The notes under the pieces were generated by a model. It was not told where the DNA came from. It saw nothing but the letters and a program-made list of their open reading frames with translations, and searched no databases. From Onchocerca volvulus (Eukaryota; Nematoda; Chromadorea; Rhabditida; Onchocercidae): a DNA stretch of 64,000 bases. Of this stretch, positions 25,063 through 37,700 are shown in pieces (within the stretch, counting starts at the first letter, position 1; every line of letters begins with the position of its first letter). The stretch lies in contig HG738137.1 in the NCBI GenBank assembly GCA_000499405.2, positions 16,789,601 to 16,853,600 of the forward strand. The letters are read 5' to 3'. The position numbers and the translations under genes are program-made.

Positions 25063-26120
25063 GTCGGCAAAACCGAAAGATGTAAAGAGTTGTATATAGA
25101 TAGGAAAATGTCTAAAGATCAAGTAGCGGAAAGATGTTGATGAAATCGAAGGATGCAATCATAATAAACAAGGCATGTTAAAGGTCAAAAACAAGGAGTG
25201 TTTTTGATAATTGTTGTGACGCTATTTTATTATACACCAAATTATACAAGTTCAATCGAGAAAATTTGACTGACTTGTATAATTTGATTGTAGATGTTGG
25301 ATGGGAGATTGATTCTTGTTGCTATTGTGACTCGGCAAAAATGATGCAACATTGAATTGTTTGTGAAAGTAATTTAAATTGTGTCATGAAAGATTTCTTA
25401 AAATATTTCAAGATAATTTGAACTTTTTAAAAATTTCTAAGAATGTAATGATTCATAATCAAACATAAAAAGTTTAATTTCACGGTTTAGAACCATAAGA
25501 TATTCGATTAGGTCATTGGAATTCTTGTTTATTCATTGTTGTAAAATTAATTATCACATTTTGCGAGATTATTTCTCTTCTTTTCTCATGTAAAAGACTG
25601 AAATCAAAGGATTAATCAATTTCTACCCTAACGATTTTGATTTGTTAAATTATAAAATTTTATTGGATAATACGATATTATAACAACATCATATTATACA
25701 ATAGTAAACAGTGAATGAACAAAATACGATAAATAAGGAATGGATACTAACAAAGTTTCCTGTTGAATTGTCGCTCGTAGCTATTTGGACTATCGAACCG
25801 TTGCTATAGATGCGTAGATCTTTGTTGCCGTAGAATTGTAGCTACGTCGGTGTCGAAAATTGTAGGTAAAACCTTCCTCCTCCTCTCACATACTTATCGT
25901 TTTGGTGGGAAAACATGTTAATTCTTGTTAGTCCATTTAAAACAGTCTTTGCTTCTTGACTTTTAACTCCTTGTTTTTGATGATTGTGTGCTACTTGACC
26001 TTTAACATATCTTGTTTATTATGACTGCATCCTTTAACTTCGTCAACATCTTCTAGCTATTTGATCTTTAGAATTTTCCTATCTATATACAATTTTTTAT
26101 ATTTTTCAGCTTTCGCCGAC
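25063..26120. mobile_element. 1.06-kb foldback element with ~150-bp inverted termini
   Basis: The segment starts GTCGGC and ends GCCGAC. The left arm (25063-25198) and right arm (25967-26120) are diverged reverse complements with several strong blocks: GTATATAGATAGGAAAAT, TAAAGATCAA, GATGTTGA, CATAATAAACAAG, ATGTTAAAGGTCAA and CAAAAACAAGGAG. A smaller internal inverted repeat (CAAATTATACAAGT against ACTTGTATAATTTG) lies near 25240-25290. There is no transposase frame, so this fits a non-autonomous DNA transposon or MITE. I see no clear target-site duplication. Confidence 0.75.
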
Positions 26121-28534
26121 ATATTCCTCTGTCTCTAAGAAAATATTGAAAAGCCTAAGAGTACTGAATCGAAAAATGTTAACTGTTGGCGTACAATACA
26201 TCTTAGTATTTCAAAGTTATATAAGGAAGATAAAGTACGATAATTTTTCTTTCCTTTGTTCTCTATTTCCCTTTCTAACTAAACTGCTTATTCCTATTAA
26301 ACGAAATTATTCGCCTACTTATTTCGATGCCTGTTTAATTTTTTCACGCTGTGTTGATGATTTGCACACTTATCTGTTTATTCATTGACTTAAATTTCTT
26401 GATGTCATAAAGCAATGCTAAAAATGTTTTTATATAAATTGAAACCAATCTGTATTATAAATTATTCCCTCCCAAAGGTTTGACATCAATGCTCTATTAA
26501 TTATAATTGATCCCAGCTGTAGGAGAAAGAAGAGATCTGTTTGATTTGTGATTTGGGATTCTACAGTCGCTGGATTGCAGATTTTTCGCTGCTGTAACTT
26601 GACTGGGTCAACAATAGCTTTTATTAGATTTACACGATATTAGAAACAATATCGCACTTTACAACAACAAATAATAAGAAAAAAAAATATGCGAGTAATA
26701 TAAATAATACCAATAGTGATCCTTTGAAGAATGGTTGCTTGTGCTTCGTTGAGATTGCTTGATATTGGTTGGAAAGTTTTGTCTTGATACTGATGTAGAG
26801 AGCCTGTCACTGATGTAATTTCCTTGTTGCTGATGAACTGACGATGTCAACACTTGTAGGCACTGAACCGTCACTAGTCTTGATGAATTGATGATCGGAA
26901 TACTGAAGAGATCGCTGCCAACACTGCTGGTAATGTATTCAAGCACTGATCTTCTGTCCCGAAAAGTTCCCCTTTTATATGGCCATCCTTGAGAGGAGCG
27001 GAAATTCATACATTAATCATACAAAAAAGATTGGTATGGATAAAGACTAAAGGATAAGAGATAAATAATCTTAAAACATTTAAACAAAGAACAAAAATTT
27101 AGTCCTTACATTATTCGACAATTGACATGATTGCATCCGTTGGCAATCCTTCAAACAAAGAGCATGATATTAATTCCTATGACATTCCAGACATATTTCA
27201 CAATCATTTACAATCTTTAAATAAAGAGCATGATATTAATCCTTATAAAATTACAGAAATTAGTATGTTTCACAAATTTAAGCATTTTTTAAAACCATTT
27301 ACAACATGTTTTACAGCGACTTACAACTCTTAATGAAGCACATAAGCATTATCAGAGATTAGATGATGAGAAACAAAAGGCCACTGCGCGCAATATGGAT
27401 AAATGGTTACTTGTATGAGATTGCAAATTTTTATTATTAACAACATTTAGATATGTCAGCATTTCAATTTACCGACACCAGCTGGTCATATTGATCTTAA
27501 TTCATGGTGACACTTCAACATCTAAAATTATTTCCTCTCTTTCGATGGATTAAATTGATCCCGTTGTAAAAAAAATCTGAATCACGTTCTCAGAATTATA
27601 TGACGCACATGAAGATAGCATGCGTTATATTTTTGAAGGAAAGAAATAATAAAAATGATAAATTTGTTAAGTACTAGGCTATTAAATAAGATTAATTCAG
27701 TAAGCTGTTATAAATCAGGTAAACTATTAAATATTCTACTCATCCATTACATTATTATCATTCAATACATTCAGCTGTACATTACCATAGTTTTTATTTT
27801 ATTTTATTCAGAATAAAATGCCGAGATCGAAAACAATTCACAGGACAAGTTGAACAAAAGAAAGAACTGAATTATAGTTAAATAGATACCAACTAATTGG
27901 GCGAAGTAATTATGAATCAGGTATGTTAATCAGTTTGTATGATTTACCTCATATCAGAAGTTTCCAACTGATCTACTTTCATTCAAAGTTATGTATCTTG
28001 TTTATTCTATTTTAAAAGTGCTTATTGCCTAAACTCATTTATCATCATATGATATGTAAAACATGCAAATTTGAATTATCCTATTAGTCAAGTTCACCCA
28101 TAACATTGTATATGCGTCATTTTTTTAAACATCACTTTATAATCAACATTACAAATTACAATCAATTAATCCAATGAGAGCAAATCTTTCAGAAAGGAAT
28201 TATTAGATACCGTTTAAATTTCTTTTTCATAAAAAAAATTTCAACTTCGAAAAAATCATCCAACAATTACAAAAGCTGATTAATATTTTTCAAAATATTT
28301 CTTTTCTAAGAGAGTCTAATAATTCACCACTTATTCTTGAACAATAATGAAACTATATCCTACGGTTTCTTTCATAGGATAAATCGGAAAAATTTTTGCG
28401 GTGTGTTGATGATATTATCATATCCGCTCCGATAAATGCGTAGTAACCAAAATATTTCAAATTATATAGATAAACAGCATAACAATACAGTAACAGTACA
28501 ATATTTATGATCTGTCACTGAATGAAATAATAAT
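26121..28534. other. Gene-poor region between the foldback element and BAF
   Basis: No recognisable gene. A 116-codon minus-strand frame (26659-27009) matches no family I recognise. A short tandem repeat is listed separately at 27144-27340. The remaining 27.4-28.5 kb is plain AT-rich sequence. Confidence 0.5.
27144..27340. repeat. Degenerate tandem repeat, ~66-bp period
   Basis: Two related units begin CAATCCTTCAAACAAAGAGC (27144) and CAATCTTTAAATAAAGAGCA (27211). Both contain AGCATGATATTAAT and end ACAATCATTTA or ACCATTTA. A weaker third unit near 27325 contains CAACTCTTAATGAAGC. One reading gives repeated NKEHDIN peptides, but no gene is supported. Confidence 0.6.
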
Positions 28535-29462
28535 TTAAATATATTGCTCACTCCATTCATTTAAGCAATTATAAGCTGATAAGGCATGATTGCTGCTTAC
28601 TCCGGCTACTTCCTGCAATGAAAAGGACGTTAAATATTGCTATCAAATACCTATATACAATACATGTCTAATCCATTCAAATGTATCATAAGAAACTTCA
28701 ACACCGTTACCTTCAACCAATCGATGAAAAGTTCCTTCTCTTTTTTCAAAAGGAGAAATTGTCCAAATAATACATAAGCCTGCAAAAATGCACCTCTTTA
28801 AAAAGAAAGAATAAGTAGCTGGAAATAATTTTTTTCGAGTTTTTTAAGTAAAAAAATTCAAGTAAGACTAGGCTTCAATACTATTCGTATCAAAATAGAC
28901 TGCACTATAAATAAGAATAAATAATGTTTGCAATGCGTGAAAATTTATTTTACGAATTTCTTCGTTAGATGATTCAAATAGAAGGAGTATAATGCAGCGA
29001 TTAAAAGACCTCATACAGAAATTTGAATTAGAGTTCAATACCGTCCAGCTATTATACAGTTTTCAAATTTCAATTTAAAAGCTGTGATATTTCTGCATTT
29101 CATTTGAAGATGATTTATATATGTTAGTGAAAATTCAGAGAATTACTGGACAGCAAATTATAAGTTTTTTGGAATGAAAAAACACTTGCAATAAACAAAA
29201 AAAAAGGAATAAAAAAGATCAGATTAAATGATGATAAATAATAGTATTAAATGTTAAATGATAAAAGATAATATGAATAAATATTGAATGAATAATATTT
29301 AAAGAAATTATAAATTTAAATAAATGAAAGAATTACCTTGTCGAAGCCAGCTTTACTCAATTTTTCACCATAGGTAGGTCCAATACCAGCAACAGCGGTT
29401 ACTTCTTTTTCTCCCATCGGTTCAGAAACGAATTCGCGATGTTTCACAGATGTAGTAGACAT
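28535..29462 (-). CDS. baf-1: Barrier-to-autointegration factor (BAF)
   Basis: Small dimeric DNA-binding protein that bridges chromatin to the nuclear lamina and LEM-domain proteins and is needed to rebuild the nucleus after mitosis. Three exons (29337-29462, 28711-28779, 28535-28612) join in phase 0 to give 90 residues; the family is about 89. The start [20 protein letters not shown], the helix-hairpin-helix segment [11 protein letters not shown], then [13 protein letters not shown] and ELFIDWLK, and the end [11 protein letters not shown] are all diagnostic and closest to nematode BAF-1. The ATG at 29462 matches the family N-terminus exactly in position. The gene is a single complete copy with no damage. 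Confidence 0.97.
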
Positions 29463-30406
29463 TGTAATTCTCACTTACTCAATAAATAATCTGTCTGGAA
29501 AATATCAACTTCTTGCAGTTTTCATTTGCAAAATAAAATTTCCCGCAATTTTTCAAATGAACATAATTATGCATGGAATATATTTACTGAGAATAAATCC
29601 GGCACTGGAGATGATTAAAGAAGTTTATGACATAATTATCAATAATTTGGTAAAAAAGTTATCAACAACTCGACATAAAACCTGGTACCATAGCTATAAA
29701 TGACTCCGTTACAACCGCCAATACAGCAGCTAAAAATCGACTTGATACTATTAAGAGATGCTACTACAGTATACTAAAACTCGACCCAATAAAGCCATAG
29801 CCCAGCACCATAGATTAGGCTAGGCTCTAGCCAAAGTATCATAGACTAGATTTTGGCCAAAGCCCATCACTACCCGCCTCGCCCTCACGCCATCACCTGA
29901 ACAACCAAGTTAGGGGTAGTGTCGCATTTTCACTGATGAATCATCGGAAAATCGAAATCAGCAAACATCTCACATTCTAATTATGATTGCTTTCACATTC
30001 TGTTACAACAGTTAATCGTACTCTTTCGAGCATTTTCCTCATCTTACAAAGCATAATATTCAATTAACCTTATTGATCTCTGAGGTCTCCTCAATTACCA
30101 TCATATTTCCTGCTTGTTCTTACTTCTTGAGGAGGATTCATCTTTCCTCATTTTCCACAATTTTTTATTGTTTTAGCAATCTTTGATATTCATTGAAAAG
30201 CACTTCATCTTGTCGCTGTTTCGCTCTATACCACAAACTCCTCCCCCTATCTCTCACTCTCTGTCTTCGAGAAAGTAGGAATGTCAAAGAGACTTCAGGA
30301 ACTGTCGCGGTTCGGAAACATTTTGACAGATTGCTAGTTTCGCTGGATCACTACGCAGTGTTCTGGATCGTCCTGGATCGGTGGAGTTCGATACTTATGA
30401 ACCAAG

Positions 30407-30542
30407 AAAGCATGCCTAGCAGAACCTGGAATTTATTGTAATGGCAACTCTTGGCCGTGATCGTCACCATCTTATGAAGTAATGAGGGTCATGGCCAAGT
30501 CTTGTTGTTCTAATAAGTTCAATGTCTTACTAGGCATGCTTT
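30407..30542. repeat. Imperfect 136-bp foldback
   Basis: The arms run from the edges inward. AAAGCATGCCTAG (30407-30419) is an exact reverse complement of CTAGGCATGCTTT (30530-30542). Pairing continues imperfectly to a second strong block, CTTGGCCGTGA against TCATGGCCAAG, near the centre. It could be a small MITE or a hairpin RNA source. Confidence 0.65.
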
Positions 30543-30868
30543 TTTAATTATCCTTACATAAGATAATATTGGATAAGGAATACATTTCCACTTCTAATAC
30601 ATCATTTTTGATGACAGAATAGATGGTCGACCTGGTTCGCTTGAACTTTTCTGAACTATCTTTTAAATTTGAGCTATTCTTCAAGCGCATTCAATGTTCT
30701 TGTAATAAACTGAATATGCAGTGTAACGCAAAATAGAATGTGTAATAGAATGATTCGTTCATTTGCAAGAAAATCAATGTTTTTTGATTATTACGTAGAT
30801 GTAATCTAAAAGGAGCTTTATAGCATTCGAGGAAATGTTTGTTACAAAACAGACGATCAGGATAACCT

Positions 30869-30879
30869 ATTTTTTGCAG
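30869..30879 (+). promoter_or_regulatory. Likely spliced-leader acceptor of the carrier gene
   Basis: A TATTTTTTGCAG acceptor ends 24 bases before the ATG at 30904, with no upstream exon visible. This fits trans-splicing of a leader onto the mRNA. Inference from position and motif only. Confidence 0.4.
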
Positions 30880-30903
30880 TAATCAGGGTTTTGATGCAGT
30901 CGA

Positions 30904-33845
30904 ATGGAAAAATACGAACATCTAATTGGTGGCTTCACTGGTGGTATAACAAGCACCATTGTTTGTCATCCATTGGATCTTCTCAGGATACGTTATTCTG
31001 GTTGATATTTCTTCTTCATTAATTAGGCTCTAATAATAGAATCCATTCATTCAGCTGTATTATTGCATTATATGTATACGGATCACCTTATAAATATCAA
31101 CATTTTATTATTTTTATTTTCTTTTACTTACTATTTATTCTGTTCTTTTTTTCTACTTTTAGTACACTTCACTATGCATAATTCGCCATGCATAAATCCG
31201 CTATGCATAAAGTAGTAATAGTAATATAAATATTAATAGTATTGTAGTATAGTATAGTATTAGTATAGTAATTATATTTCAGAAAAATATGATCTCTTGT
31301 ATCCTCGAAGTTATGCGTTAACTTTCTGCATCATACTAATATCATGAATCTTTTTCTTTTTGTAGATCTTGGCTCACCTCATTTTCCTACGCATTGTTTC
31401 TGACAGAATGATTATAAGGATTCTAGCCATATTCGATATTAATCTCGGATTTCCGATTAATTTATGAGCGAATACGATTGCATGACATAATGTTGCTCAA
31501 AGTGCTTGAAGTGCATGTATAAAAATTTGGGATTCTCTATGTCAAGCTTCAACATACAATTTATGACATTTGTTAAATGCGTTATCGAAATCATCTTCGT
31601 GATTGCAGCTAATGATGGTAACCGTCAACGTCCGCAATATCATAATTATTGGCATGCTGCACGAAGCATTGTACTTTCCAAAGGGTATAAAGGTTTATAC
31701 CAGGGACTATCGCCGAATCTGATTGGATCCGCTATATCCTGGGGACTTTATTTTCAGTTGTAAGTCTTATTGAAATGCTCCGTTTTAAGATCGCTAATAC
31801 ATCCTAATACAGTCATCTTTTGCTATAATCAAACATTGGCTGCGAGGTTCCTTTTAAATTGAAAAAAGTATTGTGTTAGCATAGTCATGCTAAGATTTTC
31901 ATTAGTGTTTGAAATGATTCCAAAACTGTCCATATTCATTCACAAGGGTTACATCCCATAACCTACAATGAAAGGAGTGGTATGGCATAAACTTTTCTAA
32001 TTTAGTGTAGATAATTTAAATTGATTAAGTTAACATGCAGCTGGTTGTCTTTTACATTTTTTGAACATTATCAGAAATATCAAGATGGATATTTTCGACA
32101 TCGCAAAAATTTCTACTAATATAAAATTTTGCCACCACTTTCGTGAAATTTCAAATAGAGTTTTGTTGCTCTTCTTTTTTACTAGTATAATCCAGCAGTT
32201 TCATTATAGTTATCATATTATCAAAAATATCTGTAAAGAGAAGACCATTTCAACCGGAGCAGAATCAGTGGATAATGTCCTACTAGGAATGGTTACTGGC
32301 GCTGGTATTTTAGTATTCACTAATCCTATTTGGGTGGCGAAAACTCGTTTGTGCTTGCAGTATGAAAATGAAAGAGCTAAGTATCATGGATTTCTGAATT
32401 GTCTCTCTACAGTTGTTCGGAAAGAAGGAATTACTGCCTTATATAGAGTTTGTTCTTCTTTTTTTGCTTTTTGTTTTTACTTTTTTTTTTTTTAGTCATT
32501 GTTGACTAACGAAAATTCATTAGAATCCATGATCAAAAGAAAAGATTTATTTCTGTCTCAAAAAAAGAATATGATAAATGTTATGAAAACAAGCATCGCT
32601 GAAAGACGAAGATTTAAAAAAAAAAACTGTGGGGAAAAACATCTAGAATTTATATTTCTCTTTAGTTTTCTGAGGGGTGGCATTTGATTGACTGTATTCT
32701 GACAAAATGAAAGCTGCAAAAGCCATAATTTTATATTTCGCGATGAATTTAAGAAATTGAGGACATGATAGAAGAATTAGGGAAAAGTTGTTTCAGTTTA
32801 ATTAATTCAAAGCTTCATTTGAATATTGGTAGGTTCAAATTGAGAATAAAAGATGACATAGATAAGTAAGTTATTCATTTGGTGATGACGAAATTTATTG
32901 GATTGTAGAAGATATAAATGGCAGCATTGCTAATTGGTTGAAAGAATGAATATTGCATGGAGTTGGGGTCGAAGATTCCAGTAAATTTTTAATTACGAAA
33001 ATAATTAATTGACATGATTGACACTGACTTAACATGACATTTCTGTTAATCTTAGATATCCTTTTACGGGCTAAATTTTAGAATATTTTTAGGGTTTTGC
33101 GCCAGGAGTTATTGGAACCATACATGGTGCAATTCAATTTATGCTTTACAATCGTTTCAAGGATGATCGATTAAAACGTTTGGGGCTTCCTGCTAATCAT
33201 ATTTTGGTTTGTCTTAACATGCTCTTTCTATGAAAAAATTTCACATCATGTTATCGATCGCTTTTTGCTGAATTGTAAGTATTAGAACTATTTAGTGCTG
33301 CTTTTGGCAGGTTTGGTGATATAACGACGGTGTACCAGCTGTCAGATCATCTTGTCATTAATCTACTCCATTGGCACTTATTGCAAAGGAATTGTGGAGC
33401 ACTTGAAGTGAGTATTCTGAATTCTATAAATTAGGAAATTCCACTTTTTTTCAGAATACTGTTGATTGCTTGGTATATTCAGCCGCATCTAAAGTAATTG
33501 CTACAACAATAACATTTCCGTATCAAGTGCTGCGGACTCGGTTGCAAGTGAATATTAATATTGATTTATTTTTAATCACACATAAATGAAAGTCCATGAC
33601 ATTATATCTGTTTTTCTTTCATTTTCATACAAATTCACAGGAATGGAAGCATTTAATATTTGCAGGATCATCATGCGAAATATACTGGAATATTCGACTT
33701 GATAAGCAAAACATATAGGACGGAAGGTGCGCATGGCTTCTATAAAGGTTTACTTATGGGTAATTTGCGTCAGCTGCCAAACGTTATTGTTACATATGTA
33801 ACCTATGAGAATGTAAGAGACCTCGTTCGCAATTTTTCTCAGTGA
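30904..33845 (+). CDS. SLC25A32-type mitochondrial folate/FAD carrier
   Basis: Inner-mitochondrial-membrane carrier of the SLC25 family, closest to SLC25A32 (yeast Flx1-like), which imports folate and/or FAD. Six exons join in frame: 30904-31000, 31609-31759, 32210-32447, 33093-33206, 33455-33547 and 33666-33845, giving 290 residues (human about 315). The three carrier repeats show PLDLLRIR, then PIWVAKTR, then PYQVLRTR; the tryptophan in the second and the glutamine in the third replace the usual acidic residue, as in SLC25A32. Other family marks are GLYQGLSPNL with SAISWGLYFQ, LYRGFAPGVIGTIHGAIQFM, and GFYKGLLMGNLRQLP. The acceptor at 32209 (TTTCATTATAG) is needed to keep the frame and gives YHIIKN after LYFQF. 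An alternative acceptor at 32040 leads to an early stop. Confidence 0.92.
31167..31209. repeat. Three CYATGCATAA motifs in tandem
   Basis: CTATGCATAA, CCATGCATAA and CTATGCATAA occur at about 16-bp spacing in the first intron of the carrier gene. A TAGTA-rich simple stretch follows at 31210-31275. Confidence 0.6.
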
Positions 33846-34720
33846 AATCCGTTTATTAATTTAAATAACAACACCCATAATGTTTCTTTATTCATTTACA
33901 TTTACATTTCATTTATTTATTATTTGTAACATGTTTAATATGACATTATTAGTTATCTATGCTTTTTCCAAAGACAGTAATAGAATTAGAGACAGAAAGG
34001 AATAAAATGCTGCAAGGTCTACATGCTGGATTGAAACCTAAAATCTACTTCGAATAAAGCTAGTTTCAAATGTACCATATTGGTCGACACATACAGCATC
34101 ATTCTTTCCTCTCAAATTGAATGCAGTCTTTTTTTAGTAAGCAAAGAATTCTTTCAAATCTACAGCGGCATATTCTTTCATCTGTAGTTATTGCTAATTC
34201 TTTTTTGCTTATTAATATTTTGAAGACAATATTTCCAAAATTGACAATTTTACAGTAGTTAGAGGCTATTGAAATTCATAAAATAGAAGATTGCAATACA
34301 ACAATTTCTTGAGAAATTTGAACATTAACAATGAAATTTTCTGTTGTTTAGTTCAAAAATTAGCTTAGCTGTCAATTGTAATGCAGTAATTAGTGATAGC
34401 CTTTAATTGCTTTCAATAACCATTATAACAGATTTATCTCTCTGTTATATAGAATGCGGGTGAATTTTTTATGTAATCTAAATTATAAATGGCAACATTT
34501 CTGTTCTATATCTTCTTTATGGATGATTATTTCAGTTAGCAATATTTTAAAGAATAGTAAAGCATATGCAAAAATGATTTGAATTGAAGAGCAAAACAGA
34601 TTTTCAATTTTGGCTTGAATTATTTCAAAATCGGCTGAGATATAGTGCTAACTATGCATCCTTAAACAGCAATTCTTCAGGAATTGTAAACTTTGCATAA
34701 TATAATTAATTATTAAGAGG
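33846..34720. other. Convergent 3' region of carrier and IFT172 genes
   Basis: Two genes end toward each other here. The sequence is AT-rich with no further recognisable gene or RNA. Confidence 0.5.
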
Positions 34721-37700
34721 TTACAACGATAGAGATGTCGTTTGTGTCCATTTCGCAATAAACTGTAATACATCTGCTATACTTTCTGTTGATTTCGTCT
34801 TTTGTGCCATGATAAAACGACTCCATGTATCACGATCGGCTACTTTGCCAGAAGATCCAAATTGTTTAGCACTTCCACGTACTGGATAACCTTCAACAGA
34901 CAGTCAAATCATTAAGGTTATTGTATTCAAAGTAGATCTGTCAATAGTAACATCAAACGGTTATGCAAAGATTACAAAATTTTACAAAAAATATGATCTT
35001 AAATGTTACAATAAACGAAGAAACCTGAAATAAGACACGCTGAGTGAGATGTACCATTTGCGTCAACGAGGCTTACTTCGAAGTTACCATTTTTGTCACA
35101 GGGTAAATTTCGTTCTATACTTTGTTCCATGGATATTGCCAATACCCATTCTTTCACTTCTTCATATTCCTCATCCTGAATAAAACGATTGTAGTGCCTA
35201 GGAAGGAATATGAACTCTAATAGCTCTCGTATACTATAGGGAATGATGGAATAAAAAAAAATGATAAAAGTGCAGTCTGAATTTTGAGAAATGGACTTAC
35301 AGATGTGTATTTTGTTTCCGGAAGCAGTACTTCTTGCGGTATATCAGTCCCTTCAAAAATGGAACCATTAACGATCGATGGGTCCTGATCCTCAATCGCA
35401 TCACATAAATCAAGATAATGATTGAGAAGTATAAATGCCAAGCATTCCTTCTTGATACCTTGCTTCTGTGATTAACACATGCAATTTCATTTTTTGCCAA
35501 ACAAAATCTAGGCTTTTAGATATCAAATTCTACTAAAGTCTTTGATCTAAAATCTGACAAATCAATTGGACATATCCATATAACTACTGGAAAGTTATGT
35601 TTTGAGTCAAGAGCAAGAAAAAATGCATTATTGGTTAATTAAAAATAATTAATTTGCCTTAGTGAAATTGTTTTCAATCTTGAAATCATTAGGTTTCTTC
35701 TTCCATGAAACTAATTTTTTGGGAAAATGATCGGAAGTTATCTATCTCCTTTTTCGAACAAGATGAAAAAAAGCATAATGGAAAATATCGTTAGCCTTTT
35801 CAAGTAGCTAATTATTTCTGAAAAAAAAATTGCTATCCTTCACTTAAATTGCAAGAAATAAATTGAACGAACTCTGCATGCCATTCCAGCTTCGTAAAAA
35901 ACTTTATCAGCTTGCATGATATCACTGTAGCGAATGAAACTTATCGTAATTTGAGCCGCGACAAGTTCTATTTCCATTCCACTATATTCCAAAATGGCCG
36001 AACGTAATGCACCGTAATGAGCAATCTCTAAGTATCTGTTAAATAACTGAAATATAGAAATTATGTGATAATATATATGAAAGCAGTAAAAGTTGATCTA
36101 ACATATTTCAGCCAAATCCTCTAAAGAAATAAAATTCCATTCTCTTGCTGAATTCCAATTTTATCTTTACTCTCTTGGATAAGTTGAAAAAGTGGATAAG
36201 ATGAGATAGAAAAAGGATTGCATAATTTAATTCAATAATCGATATAATTTATTGAAGAAAATGATAAAAATGCCATTGTTTGGGTTTAAATATCGATTGA
36301 TTAAATCTCAGAAATCATTTGAATTTTTATAAATAAAAATGCAAATGTTCGTTGTTACTTGCTACACAACATTTCGAGTTCTTTATCAATGTATTTGGAA
36401 TTTTGAAACAACATTGCAATCGAATAGACGTGTGTTTTTATACAGATATACTTACTTTTTTTTTCCCACTTGTCACATCTGTGACAGGTAAAAGTGAGTG
36501 GACTAAAATTTTTGACCAAGCCTAACTTTCTGCATTGTTCATTCTCACACAAAATTCTTCACCGATTGATTTAAAATTTTGAAACAGCGTTGCATTCGAA
36601 TAGGCGCGGATATAAGAACTTTCGGTGTTTAAGGAAAATTTACATTTTTATTTATATAAATTAGTTGGATCGGCCAGTAGAATATATGTAAGAATTGGAA
36701 CTTTACTTTTTTCATCTTCTCCTTGATATTCATACCATTGCATACCATAAAAAGAACATTTCGTAGCGTTGCCCATCTTCGATAAACATTTGGATTGTCC
36801 ATATTACGCATATTGATGACCTTAAAATGAAATAGATCACACTGAGCTAAAAAATAATCCACTATTTTAATTAGCTTGCTTATGCAATTAAATGCCCAAT
36901 TCATCATTATTTTCAGATTTCTGCGATAAAAGAAATGATTTTTAATTCTGAGCAATGCTTTATTATATTACACTCATAAAAATTATAGATGCTAATAAGA
37001 ATTACTCTTATGGATCATTAATTTGAATTATTGATTTCAATCTATTACGTTTACAGAACTTTCTTTCATTTTCTCAAATATACTTACCAAAAATAGTATT
37101 TTGGATAGCATATTTGAAAAAAATTGAAGAGCCAATCATCTACACGTAACTTTTCATATTTTAATAATTTTTTTCTTGTAATTCTTTTTTCCGTATACTT
37201 TTTTCTTTCACGTACTAAATTAAAGTATAGATATATGAAATTAAAGTATATGAAAAAGTATATGAAAAAAATTTCTTTCGTATATTCTTTTTTTTTTTTT
37301 AAATTTATTTAATCTTTACACAATTATATTGAAGGAAAGATGAGATGAAAATTTACGCTTACTTCTTCAACAAGTTTCTGATAGATGTTAAAATTATTTG
37401 GATTTGAGGATGCCCCATATTTTTCAAATAAAACAGTTGCTTCGGCATATTTCTTTTCTTTGATCAAATCGGTTGCATATAATGCGACATATTTATCCAA
37501 TAAAGGTTGATTCTATAAAACAGTATATCCATTCATGCATATAATAAGAAATAGAATTCTAATTTACTCTTTTTTTTCAACGCAGTATTTTATTTATGTA
37601 AAAGAGAAAATTGTTATATAGATATGCTCATTAAATTGACGAAAACATTGCGGGGAGAAGTAATGGTTTTTCTTTTTTTTTTTTGTAAAACTTGAACAGA

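Larger units (their letters stand above)
29463..30903. other. Divergent intergenic region between BAF and the mitochondrial carrier
   Basis: Shared upstream region of two divergent genes. It holds a locally repetitive stretch at 29690-29890 (several CCATAG/AGCC motifs) and a long imperfect foldback at 30407-30542. The plus-strand frame at 30193-30441 overlaps the foldback and shows no family resemblance. Confidence 0.5.

Noticed and set aside
26659..27009. 116-codon minus-strand frame
   Set aside because: No recognisable family and no conserved motif; kept only as unexplained open sequence.
32041..32118. Alternative third exon of the carrier (FWLSFTFFEHYQKYQ)
   Set aside because: It runs into a stop without a GT donor; the acceptor at 32209 restores the SLC25A32 pattern and frame.
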